In this document: positions 36,907 to 47,631 of the stretch, piece by piece
Position numbering within the stretch: the first letter of the stretch is position 1
Layout: every line of letters starts with the position of its first letter
Assembly: GCA_026874595.1 (NCBI GenBank)
Contig: CM049312.1
Coordinates: 78,963,429-79,027,428 of the forward strand
DNA from: Sipunculus nudus
Lineage: Eukaryota; Annelida; Sipuncula; Golfingiida; Sipunculidae
Direction of reading: 5' to 3'
Length of the DNA stretch: 64,000 bases
The notes under the pieces: generated by a model
Told to the model about the DNA's origin: nothing
Seen by the model: the letters and a program-made list of their open reading frames with translations, nothing else
The model's database searches: none
Made by a program: the position numbers and the translations under genes

Positions 36907-38920
36907 CTAAGATGACACTCTGTGGTCAGTCTGTATCTGAAATAAATATTGCTTAAGTGCCCGTTTAAAGGATTGTAGTTCCCCTGAAGCTTTTACTGAT
37001 TCTGGAAGGTTATTCCACATACTGCCACCCGTGTATCTGAAGGACCGCCGCATGGTCTCCGTGCGAGCAAAAGGCAGAGCCAGTCTTGCCTGAGAATTTG
37101 ACCTTAAGGAATATCGAAAGTTCTCTGGCTCGAAAGGAAAAAGACTAAGCATATACTGAGGAGTGAGACAGTTAAAAACCTTAAACATTAGAGTACATGT
37201 GTTATATCGGACGACATTCTCAAAATTGAGCCATTTTAATTTATAAAACATAGCATCACTACTGGTCTCTATAGGAAGACCTAGAATAATACGCGCAGCC
37301 CGTTTTTGGATACGGGAGAGGCTGTTTATGTATGAGATACATGCATGCCTGTCCCCATATGTTTATACAATAACAGATAGAAGGTAATATGTAAGAATTG
37401 TAAAATAATACTTTACATCTACGGTTCAGGTACTGTTGAGATCTCCACAAAAGGCCTAATAGCTTACTACATCGGTTATTTACATGCGTGATATGAGTAC
37501 GCCAAGACAATGAGCTATCTATACAAACACCTAGAAGTTTGATTTGATCCACATTTGGTATCATCACACCATTTATATGTACATTTAGAGTGTCTGTCTC
37601 AATCTGTCTCTTACGTTGAGATGAACATATTAGCATTGCCTGTGTTTTTTTTAGTATTGATGACAAATCGGTTAGTTGTGCACCATGTGTTAATTTTTGA
37701 TAAATCCGAATTCAGAGTTCCCTCAATACTAGATACATATTTATCAGATACATATAATGTTGTGTCATCTGCATACATTTCCATTTGACAATGAGTAAGA
37801 TGGAGTGGTAAATCATTAATGTAAAGAAGAAACATGAGGGGGCCGAGGATTGAGCCCTGTGGTACTCCAGACACACAAGGAACGGGAGCTGATATTTGCC
37901 CAAGATAACTAACGGATTGGACGCGGTCTAGAATGTAAGATTCAAACCATTTCATAGTGGTATTTGAACATCCATATAATTGAAGTTTTCTAAGAAGTAT
38001 ATCGTGTGGAATTAAATCAAAAGCTTTAGAAAAGTCTATTGCAACGCCACCAACAGGATATCCTTGATTATCAATAGAATTAGCCCAATCATTGACTATT
38101 TTTGTAAGGCAGGTTTGACATGAATGCTGTGTTCTGAAGCCCGATTGACTCGAAGTTATTAGATCGCGGGACGTTAGATATTTATAGAAGTTATTATAAA
38201 CGTGTCTTTCAAGTATTTTTGATAAACAGCTAAGAACTGAAATCGGTCGATAATTATCAGGATTTTTTGCGTCACCTCCTTTATGTATTGCACTTACTTT
38301 AGCCCTTTTCCACAATCTGGGGAATTCCCCAGATCTCAAGGAAATATTGAATATTTTCGTAAAAACAGGTGCTATATGAGAAGCCGCCGCCTTTAGAAGT
38401 CGAGGGGAGATACCATCTAAGCCTACCGCTTTGTTTGTACCTAGGTTCTGTAATTCATTGTATACAAATCGACATGAAATCATTGGTATATTGAAATTAT
38501 TATGGTTGTCTACTTTTTCATGTAAGTATGTTAAGAGTTCGGGTGTTGGTTCATAGTCTGTAACACTTGTATCAATATATCTGTGAACAGCTTCTGCGAA
38601 ATGAGAATATAGACGTGTAGCAATTTCAGCTGAGTCTGTTAAATCTTCACCGTTAAAATTCATACACGGGGAACTCGACTTCTGGGTTCCTATAATCTCT
38701 TTCATGTGACGCCACAATGTACAGGTATCGCCGGCACAATTATTTAAAACATCTCGACAATAATTCCGTTTCGCTTGTTTAATTCTATTAGCAACAGTAT
38801 AACGGTAGTTCTTGTAGTGAGAAAAAATACCAGAGCGTTTAAAGGAGTCTCTGGCGCGTATGAGGTTCTTAATCTCTTCAGTAAACCATTTTGGTTGAGA
38901 AATGCGTTTTACTCGCCTAC
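36907..38920 (-). pseudogene. LINE ORF2 reverse transcriptase and C-terminal region
   Basis: The RT frame runs from about 38920 to 37611 and contains NYRPISVLSCLSKILER, SGFR, IDFSKAFD, SGVPQGSILGPLMFLLYIND and the active-site YADD at 37764-37775. All polymerase motifs look intact. An A8 run (37645-37652) shifts into the frame of TQAMLICSS and LLGVCID. A CATGCATG tandem (37340-37347) shifts again into SYINSLSRIQKRAARIILG and the C-terminal MWNNLP motif, ending at 36907. Both lesions are consistent with slippage of a once open ORF. Confidence 0.88.
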
Positions 38921-39810
38921 ATTTTTATGGGTATATGCGCATCAATAATATTCTTAAATATGCGTGTGAATTGCTCAGTAGCTTTATGGACATCATCTGA
39001 CTCAGCGTCATTAAATGCAAAGGATTGTGTAAATGATTCTGCAATAGATAATGTAAAGTTATCAATCTGGAACTTACTCATATCCCTATAGGTAATGGAT
39101 TTATGTGTTCTGGACTTTATGCAAGGTACCTTCCAGTCGATACCAACAGAGAAATGATCGCTGAGAGCGAGTGAATAGACATTTGATTCAAGAACGTAGT
39201 CATCGTTTGAAACATAGATATGGTCTATAAGTGTTTTTGAATTTTCTGTGACACGGGTTGGTTTGGAAATAACTTGCGTCAAACCATAGGAACTCATGAG
39301 GTCAGTTAACCTGTGGTTACAATCTGCTAATAAATTAACATTGAAGTCCCCCATGATAACAGTATATGTACCTGCATCACATGCTTGAATTAATTGTTCT
39401 TCAAAATTATCATACCAACAGGCTAAAGAATCAGGCGGTCTATATACATGGCATAAAATCAAATCTCGTCTATTCAGCAATTTCAGTTTTAACCATATGC
39501 ATTCGGTGTCTGAAGTTAAATTGTCTAAGTAATCGTATTGTAGACATTCACGTAAATAAACAATAATTCCGCCACCTAGTCGGTCGGGTCTATCTCTCCG
39601 TATCATGTTAAATCCTTCAATCTGAAAATCAGTATCATGGTGCGATTTATTCATAAATGTTTCACTGAGTCCTATTATATCAATCGCTTTCCCTTCGGAT
39701 GTTAAAAAATATCTTAGTTCATCAATTTTATTTAAAAGATGGTTTACATTTAAGTGGACTAATCTCAAGCCTTTATTTCGTTCGGCTTGATCACATCTGG
39801 ATCCCTTCAT
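38917..39810 (-). pseudogene. LINE ORF2 endonuclease domain
   Basis: 297 codons with the AP-endonuclease signature: HLNVNH (about 19-24), LSETF (48-52), YRPP (123-126), GDFN (154-157) and SDH (217-219), all catalytic residues kept. It nicks target DNA to prime reverse transcription. The frame ends prematurely at an expanded A run (T run on plus, 38922-38926): with one base fewer the frame continues into RRVKRISQPKWF and the reverse transcriptase. Confidence 0.88.
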
Positions 39811-39828
39811 GCGGCGGTTACAGTTGCC

Positions 39829-40260
39829 CTAGTGCGAGTTCAAAGGACAGTATTGCTTTTTGTGGCCCCATTTTTTACACAAGAAACACTGTAGAGGAGA
39901 ACCGTAGAAACACCGTGCGACAACATGGTTTTGGGAACCACAGTGTTTGCATGACGATTCAGCATCTGGTGAGAAATTAGGTCTGGTTGGTCTGGGTGGT
40001 CGAAACGATGAAGTAGGATAGTCGTTCAATGACTTGGAATGGGTAGGAACGCGAAGTTCATCGTACATTTCTCTATGACGTGGATGTAGAACGCGGACTA
40101 TCTAAGGGTTCGGCATTGTGCGATGGGTATTGAAATTCGATTGGGAATAAGGTCTTAAATTCGGTGGTGAAAATAGTCGTGGTTGCCGATCTGTGATGTT
40201 TGCCGAAAAGTTCCGATTTTGCCGATTATTGAAGAGACGCGATTCAGGTAAATAATCACA
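39829..40260 (-). pseudogene. LINE ORF1 C-terminal part (gag-like, two CCHC zinc knuckles)
   Basis: The last 79 codons (40068-39829) contain CKHCGSQNHVVARC and CFLCKKWGHKKQYC, both CX2CX4HX4C. Upstream the same frame continues (RQPRLFSPPNLRPYSQ) to about 40260 but has a TAG near 40097. Nucleic-acid-binding ORF1 proteins of LINEs carry such knuckles. Its stop lies about 20 nt before the first Met of the endonuclease frame. Confidence 0.75.
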
Positions 40261-40265
40261 CGTAG

Positions 40266-40680
40266 CCTAATTTTAAGATTGAGCTGTTTACCAGGATATC
40301 AATGCAACAGGATAGGTAAGCGCTGCAGTGCATTCCCCTTGTATGGTTTGTATCACGACTCAGGTCAGACTTACCAGACTTATAGAAGTACCTATAATGA
40401 ATCGTGTATTCACGGCTACTTCCGGCCATAAACATTGCAGAGGGATCCAGATCCTACCAAAACATTATAATAGTATCTCGCACCTGTAGGAGTTAACTTT
40501 TCAGGGTAATAGTTGGAATCACAGGTTGTTTAACTGGAAATTATAAAAATTGTATCCGCCAAAACAAAGTTTTGTGGATACTACGTTTTTGACCGGGTAC
40601 CGCCGCCGCCGTCGCGTTTGTGTCCGGAATAGAACTCTGAGACCACTAAACAGATTTTTCCGAAATTTTACACGATGATC
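40266..40680. other. Unassigned DNA with a dispersed-repeat start
   Basis: A TCCGCCAAAACAAAG stretch and a GCCGCCGCCGTCGC word (40556-40620) resemble the repeat at about 724 and at 52.7 kb. No gene seen. Confidence 0.4.
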
Positions 40681-41770
40681 GGGTCACATGTGAACTGGTG
40701 CAAAAATTTTTTGCGTTTACCTCTGACTTTTTTTCTCTCCCGTGCGTCCATCTGTGCGTCTGTTTTGACACATTAACCCACATATCTTCGGACATGTTTG
40801 AACAATCAGGAAAACAATATAGCTCTTGGTTAGCTTTATAACATACATGTAAAATTGTGCGCCACCTGCAACTATTTTTGCACAGCGACCATCTGTTCAT
40901 CTGCCTTGGGATAAAATCACATATCTCTGCAGTGAATGGACTTATCCACCTGAAATTTTGTATCTGTATTCATCCTGGATGGCTTTCTTGATTTAATGAC
41001 AGGTGGCGCCTCCTACTCTCACGTTCAGGCTGCAGACATCCAGGCTTATATCTCAGGACTGGTTTGACGTATCCTCCCGAAATTTTGCATGTGTATAGAT
41101 CTTATATAGCTATTTATCATACGCAAAACGGGTGGCGCCACCTGCAACCATTTTTGCACAGCGTCTGTCTGTTTGTCTGCCTAAGGATAAAATCACTCAT
41201 ATCTCGGCAGTGGTTTGACTTATCTGCCTATAATTTTGCATGTGTATACATCTTAGAAAGCTTTCTCGATTTTGAGGCAGGTGGCGCCACTAACTTTCAC
41301 GTTCAGGCTGCAGACATCCAGGCTTATATCTAAAGGACTGGTTTGACGTATCCTCCTGAAATTTTGCATGTTTATAGATCTCACATCGCTCTTTATCATA
41401 CGCGAAACTGATGGCGCCACCTTCAACCGTTTTTGCACAGCGTCCGTCTGTTTGTCTGCCATGGGATAAAATCACTCATATCATAGCAGTGGTTTGACTT
41501 ATCTGCCAAAAATTTTGCATGTATATACATCTTGGATAGCTTTCTCGATTTTGTGGCAGGTTGCGCCACCTACTTTCACGTTCAGGCTGCTGACATTCAG
41601 GCTTATATCTCATGACTGGTTTGACTTGTCTGCCTAACATTTTGCAAAAGTATACAAATTGGGTAACTTTCTGGCCACCATCTACATACAAATCTCGGCT
41701 GCAGACATCCATGCTAATATGCCACACCCCTCTCTCTATTTCCCCTTGCGACTCAATCCATGCCACACTT
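40680..41770. repeat. Composite tandem repeat, about 282 bp unit made of two half-units
   Basis: TTTTTGCACAGCG recurs at about 40869, 41150 and 41432 (spacing 281-282). Each unit holds two related halves of about 140 bp, both containing a GGTGGCGCC-like word, a GTTTGAC(T/G)TATC word and AAATTTTGCATGT. GTTCAGGCTGCAGACATCCAGGC recurs at about 41025 and 41303 and, diverged, at 41579. The frames at 41064-41333 and on the minus strand (41253-41766) are repeat artefacts. Confidence 0.85.
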
Positions 41771-42012
41771 CATCCGTCCCATTCTGATTTCGGCGGATAC
41801 ACGTAGTCGCTTATCGATTACCCGTTTTCTTGTTATATACAGAAGTATATTTTTTCTGTAAACCATAGTTTTCGAAGTAATTATGTCATCAGCATGTAGG
41901 GACCAAATCACACAAACAATATACACATACACAAACACACATATATATATACAGAGAGAGAGAGAGAAATCTGTACTCATAAATATATATATATATATTT
42001 ATACTCATAAAT

Positions 42013-42063
<51 letters not shown>

Positions 42064-43635
42064 TTATAATATTGCTGCTAAGGATATGTCAAGAAAGAAC
42101 TTCTTAATATCGATAGAAAGCATTGCGGTTGTAACTGTAACAAGTCTGTAATTTTAGCAAAGCATAATTGTAAATAGTTTATAAGTTTAACTATAAGTAA
42201 AGATTATAATTTCAAGGTCTTTATAAAAAGTATTATTTTTTTTCACTACTCTCAGCAGACCACCGTAGAACTTTCAGACTAAAAGTTACTCAATAGAATT
42301 CCCACAGAAGACATTTAAACGTATAAACATACTTTATTCTTTATGCACAATGTCTCACAAAAGTCACAAAGGTGTCAAAAACACACTGATATGTTATATG
42401 TGTAGCATAATGTCAGATACAATGTACAATGTGCTCAAGCAGTGAAATAAATAACAACACGTCCGTACATTATGGTGAATATCTGCGACAAATTTGGAAA
42501 CACCATAGTCCGTTTCATCCCCTCATGTCCACCTGTTTTTTTGCTATGAAAATTTTTATTAGGTACATTTTATGGCAAACAATTATAGTGTACAGGAGAG
42601 GATTACAGAACCTAATTTTCAACTAGGTAACTAAATTCCTACCTTATACCATATTTGAGCAACATAATTTTCTGAAAATATGAGAAATCAGTCTACATTT
42701 TACAACACATCAGACCCACTTATGACGGTCAAGGTCATTGGTCACATGCAAAAACAGCCTCAACTGACAGCTGTTGATTGGATAACCTCATGTAAACACT
42801 CTAAAAAATATAACCAGCTAAAACAAAGATGGCTGCTTATGGAGGGACACACCATATCTGCCAGATCATGATAAAGAGACTAAAATGTTGTGAAACATAA
42901 ACGGGGATTTATTGTAAAATTCTTAACTGCCATATTAGGTTGTCACTTCCTTATGTTGTCTACTTGGAAAATATTGAAAAATATAAACTTTTAAGTAAAT
43001 CTACAAAAAAAAACAGGTGGACAGCAGGTGGTGAAACGGACTATAATTGTGAATTGATACGAAATAATGATAACCATAAAGCAATTCTTTGGATAAAGTG
43101 TGATAAAATACTGACTAAAAACCCCATTGACATTGTAATGATTACTGTATAATAATTACTCTACTTGCGTAAAGATGTAACACTTCAACATATAGCGTTA
43201 TGGACCTATATGTGTAATTATTGAACACAGAAATACGCGTTGTTGTGGATTTCTTCCTATTAAGTGATGTATAATTCTGATGGAGATCTGGAACGCCACC
43301 ATTAAAATCATGAACATTGTCTGTAAAATTATGTTACACTGTAATAAATAAGGTAACAGATATCTGACTAAAAAATGGGAATATTATAAGACATACGGTT
43401 ACAGAACTCTGTGTAATGATTTCAGAATGACATAATAAGCCAAGTTTTTTGAACTCCTTGTATTATTATATTTCATATGCTGACCACTTATAGCTATCAA
43501 TTTGTATTATGGCGTGCGTAAACCGTACAATAATCAAATGACACAAGTTTAAGTACAATAATACACGCTAACGACTCTGACTGTAGAAATGCGAAATACA
43601 TGTATCATGAGTGCAAACTGTGACATTGCGGACTG
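41771..43635. other. AT-rich DNA with TA/GA simple repeats
   Basis: TA, CA and GA repeats at 41938-42062. The remainder (42063-43635) is AT-rich with small frames (42429-42626, 42680-42871, 42940-43152) lacking any motif. Confidence 0.45.

Positions 43636-43637
<2 letters not shown>

Positions 43638-43718
<81 letters not shown>
43638..43718. repeat. (TA)n microsatellite
   Basis: About 40 TA units, nearly perfect. Confidence 0.95.
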
Positions 43719-44474
43719 CTCTGTACCGGCACCCCGTTCACCTAAAATTTTGTGACATTTCTGTCAAATTAAATTCGTTAGATTGTACAATGCCCATGTT
43801 ATCAAATGAGGTAATGTGGCGATCAGTGATAATTGAAATAGGTATGAAAAAAATATATTTACTTTGCGACGCCGGGGTTGTGTTGGAATGTCTAGAAAGA
43901 GTTGCAAACGCCATGGCGTCATTTTAAGTGGTCAGATCTCTGCATATCTGTTATTCAGCAGAGACATGCGTCGACGTAACAAATGTAACACGTCCAAATA
44001 CCATTGTGACGTCATCTCTCAGTATAATAACTTGTATGTAGTTTGAGTTCTTCAGCTTTGGCCCACCTTCATTCATAAATATATTGCAATGTCATTGTTT
44101 AGTGATATCTCGTTTTCAATAAATAATTTTGAATCCAATCAAAGGAGATTATTTTTTGTTGCTAAATAATCGCCACACTTGTCTGATTTGCATACATGAC
44201 CCAAAAAGTTAAGTTTTGGTGCATTTAACAAAAAAAAGGGGGCGAAAAAACAGGTGGACAGAGGTAGAGGAATGGAGTATAGAGAAAGGCGTGCAAAGTG
44301 GTCAGATATTAACAATGATAATAATTTTAATATACAGCATTTCTAAAGCGCCCAATTCTTATTCTAAAACAAGCTCTGAGGCGATGAATATCTCGCAAAT
44401 CGTAAACATGACAACATCTAATATTGTCATAACAAAATGATTTGTAAATAAAACGCACACATAGACACATATAT
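43719..44474. other. Unassigned DNA
   Basis: Nothing recognised between the TA tract and the next transposon fragment. Confidence 0.4.
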
Positions 44475-44640
44475 ACAGTGAAACCTCGTTGTGTCGAAGT
44501 CGAAGGAACTTCAGAAAACTTCGACACATCCGAGGTTCGAAACAAGCGGGTTTTATTTGGTTATAATTTAACTAGAGTTGTCCGGAATATCGAGTCTGTA
44601 ACTTCGACATAAGCGGGTTATTCGACTTAAGCGATTTCGA

Positions 44641-44643
<3 letters not shown>
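44475..44643 (+). mobile_element. Terminal fragment resembling a pogo/Tigger-like DNA transposon
   Basis: Begins TACAGTGAAACCTCGTTGTG, resembling the CAG-start, TA-target ends of Tigger/pogo elements. CGAAGTCGAAGGAACTTC and an ATTCGACTTAAGCGATTTCG stretch follow. It runs directly into a TA microsatellite at 44644. No transposase is present. The assignment rests on end similarity only. Confidence 0.4.

Positions 44644-44717
<74 letters not shown>
44644..44717. repeat. (TA)n microsatellite
   Basis: Perfect TA tract between the pogo-like fragment and the Penelope-like remnant. Confidence 0.95.
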
Positions 44718-44720
<3 letters not shown>

Positions 44721-45690
44721 GGTAGTGTTACCCTCCGATGTAAAGTGCTCTATGGCCTACAGACTAGGCCAGAGCGGTATAACTCTGAAGAAAAACAACA
44801 CTGTTAATTCACAATAGTCTGTTTCACAGGATGCGACCCGATCATCAGGTGAATGTGGTTAGAATGAAGCTAACGACCTGTTTTGAAAAGCCGAGACTTT
44901 ACGAGATTACGAGATTATGCTTTGTGCGATTCGGGGTGTGGGGGGGGGGGGGCATGTGAAAGACTGACACTGATCCTATTGTCCTCGGGGGCACAATAGG
45001 GTTGGTCGGGGTACACGTGCGGTACTGGAACATAACAGGGCAAGGGGTTATAATTTTATATATAATACAAAGATATATACCAGGATGCTCAATTAGCATA
45101 TTGAACTGATTTGTAATAGGGTTTTGGAAGCAGTGAACATATCAGTGGTGTACATATGATATAAATACACATATACTATGAAAATACACAATATACAAGG
45201 CAAATATACAATATAAAAGGCAAATATACTATAATATACTCATACCAAGTGGAATCCACTCGGTAAACTCACCATTATGTAGTGGTAACGCCATGTCCCT
45301 CATCACTGCAAAGTAGTGAGAGAACAACTACCTGAACAGGTAAGTCTGCCCAGCGAATCCTCGGGGGGGGGGGGGGGGGGGGGGGCTCGCTGAAAATTAG
45401 TACGGATGCTAGGTTTTAAAATATTTCAGGGTGAATTTGTTTTGGTGGCGGCACTTGGAGAGAATTTCAGCTCTAGAGTTCAACAATGATCCAGGGGGCC
45501 AGATATTTCCCAGGAGAGCTTATAATTGATATTGTTGTCTTTTAGTGACCAAATGTGTTTAGAAAGTGCAGTATTTTTAGCGTGAAGTCTCGTAAAGTCT
45601 CGGCTTTTCAAACCAGGTCGTTAGCTTCATTCTAACCACATTCATCGGGTCTGTTGTGAATTAACAGTGTTGTTTTTCTTCAGAGTTATA
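44718..45690 (-). mobile_element. Penelope-like element remnant with inverted arms
   Basis: Minus strand, 45580-45500 reads AKNTALSKHIWSLKDNNINY then KLSWEI. After a frame change, 45485-45409 reads LLNSRAEILSKCRHQNKF and a stop. These match the C-terminal GIY-YIG endonuclease region of Penelope-like elements, with part of the middle missing. Arms at 44781-44910 and 45581-45688 are inverted copies (AACTCTGAAGAAAAACAACA, AATGTGGTTAGAATGAAGC, AAGCCGAGACTTTACGAGA); the right arm has two small deletions. Inverted partial copies are known for this class. TA repeats flank both sides. A G tract lies at 45363-45385. Confidence 0.6.
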
Positions 45691-46005
45691 TATATATATA
45701 TATATATTTTAAATATATTACAATTAAGTATAAGGTTTTATATAAAAAGTATTATGTTTCCAGTATAAGTTAATTCTAAACCAGGTAAAGTTAGAATGAT
45801 TCATAGTAAACTCATAAATGGAACAAACGTCTTTAATTCTATTTATTAATTGATTTAATTTGTAATAGATATATTTTATTATCTGAATAGTGGGGGGATG
45901 ATATCATTGACACCCCCCCCCCCCCCCCCGGTTGCAAAAATGTGAGAAGATACATCATTTGCGGCGAAACCAAATATTCATTGGGAGGGGGGCAATAGTA
46001 GACCA

Positions 46006-46081
<76 letters not shown>

Positions 46082-46406
46082 GCCGTATAGCCTGACCCTA
46101 TTGGCGGGGGGGGGGGTCGGAAGGGAAATCCCCGACAGGGGATGGTGTGGGGGGTGTCCCTGTCCCACGGTGTGGAAAATTTTTAATAACTGTATGTATA
46201 CTACTGCATTCTAGTGCATTTTTGCTGTCATTTATTGGTCAATGCTTATTTAGTAAAACAGTACCTACTTATAAAGAGATTGTTATTTGTCTGGCAATGG
46301 ATGCATTTTCACACAGAATATCAACTCTGCACCTCAATCCCGGAGGCTGCGGCCCTGTATATATGGTATTCCAAGTACCGAGGGCACGAAGCGCCCGAGC
46401 GGAGGA

Positions 46407-46455
<49 letters not shown>

Positions 46456-46880
46456 AGAGTGCAAATACTCAATAATAAAATAGTGTATGTTTTTATACCC
46501 ATCATTTTTGCTGCTCAGCCCCCCCCCCCCCCCCATTTCGCCGGCTATGTATATTCCCCATCCTCCTATATTGACAACCCTGATTCAATCATTGTAAAAT
46601 GAGTAATATATATTATACCTTGTATAACACATAAATCTGTTCAATATTTTAGAAATTTGAAATAACATCGTCTCACTTCAAAACCTTCAAATTTCTACTA
46701 TATTTGCTAAGCAGTAGGAATATTGGTATAACTATACCCTTTAAAAGTGAAAGTCAACCACACAGACCCGCTGTATGTGTGACAAATGTTGACCTTGAAA
46801 TTGTACACCCCCATTAAGAATGATCTATTTGACAAAACGTTTGCACTAGAACATGACAGGCCACTGCTTCTGCTTTGTCA
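45691..46880. other. Simple-repeat-rich DNA (TA and C/G tracts)
   Basis: TA tracts at 45691-45707, 46009-46078 and 46409-46452; C or G tracts at about 45905-45929, 46105-46115 and 46520-46534. Frames such as 46147-46602 that contain Ile-Tyr runs are artefacts of the TA tracts. No gene recognised. Confidence 0.7.
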
Positions 46881-47631
46881 GGCCCCAGTGACACCCGAGA
46901 CACGACCATCTGGAACCGCGACTAGTCACAGAGAACAGGCGATTGTCTACGGTTTTTTCTAGCACAAAAAGAGTTGGATATGGTATCGCACAAATGACCA
47001 TCAGTCACCACATGTCGGGCGACTTGTTGCGACTTGTCCTACGACCAGCGTAAGTCCATCCATGACAATCTTGCGACTAATCATTAGTGGTAATGCGATA
47101 GTCTTACGACTGTCCTGATATCACCTTTATGACCGATTGCTTGACAATTTACGATCAGCTGCGACAACCCACAACTACGCCAGTCGTAGTGTGGTTTTTG
47201 TGCAGGATCAGATATCTCTATGTGGCCAAGAAAAGTAATGGTTCAGACACCGCCAACGTCAATTTAACCCCCGCCTTAAAAAAGGTTTGATTTTCATCTT
47301 TCAAGAATATAAAATAGTACACTTTTGATAAGATTTCCTTTGTTATTTTGTGCTTGTAGTTAAGCAAAGCGTTCCCTGATCAAATGACATTTGGATCGAA
47401 ACCTACAAAAAAAGGTAAAATAAATCGCCCGTACTGATTGAAAAAGAAAGTGCCTGAGATCCATACCTTTTTTGGCCCAAGACCGTTTTCCTTCTGCGAC
47501 CGATCGCAACCACCTGCGATCACCAGTGACTAGTCTTAAGATTGTCCGATGTCTTAAGATTGTCCTACATTTCGTTGGCTGCATTACGTTAAAAGTCGTA
47601 ACAGCTCGTATTCTTTAGTGTGACTGGGACT
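46881..47631. mobile_element. Inverted-repeat element D, 751 bp, abutting the GPCR stop codon
   Basis: Left end GGCCCCAGTGACAC pairs with right end GTGTGACTGGGACT (three mismatches in 14). Flanks are TCA (46878-46880) and TTA (47632-47634), one change from a TTA duplication. The interior repeats GCGACT/AGTCGC/CTACGAC words, much like element A. Non-autonomous, PIF/Harbinger-like by ends and target. The right flank TTA is, on the minus strand, the TAA stop of the receptor gene. Confidence 0.65.

Larger units (their letters stand above)
36600..40265 (-). mobile_element. CR1/Jockey-group LINE, nearly complete ORF2, 5'-truncated
   Basis: From 5' to 3' on the minus strand: the end of a gag-like ORF1 with two zinc knuckles, an AP endonuclease, reverse transcriptase, a C-terminal region, a short 3'UTR with a perfect hairpin, and a (TAAA)n tail at about 36600-36618. 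The ORF1 frame can be followed to about 40260, where it meets a stop and homology ends, suggesting 5' truncation. ORF2 needs three small frame corrections (see the findings), so the copy is inactive but fairly young. Confidence 0.88.

Noticed and set aside
46147-46602. Open frames of 60-150 codons with Ile-Tyr runs around TA tracts (also near 43.6, 45.8 and 51.2-52.0 kb)
   Set aside because: They are translations of TA microsatellites with no domain, no conserved start and frames open on both strands.
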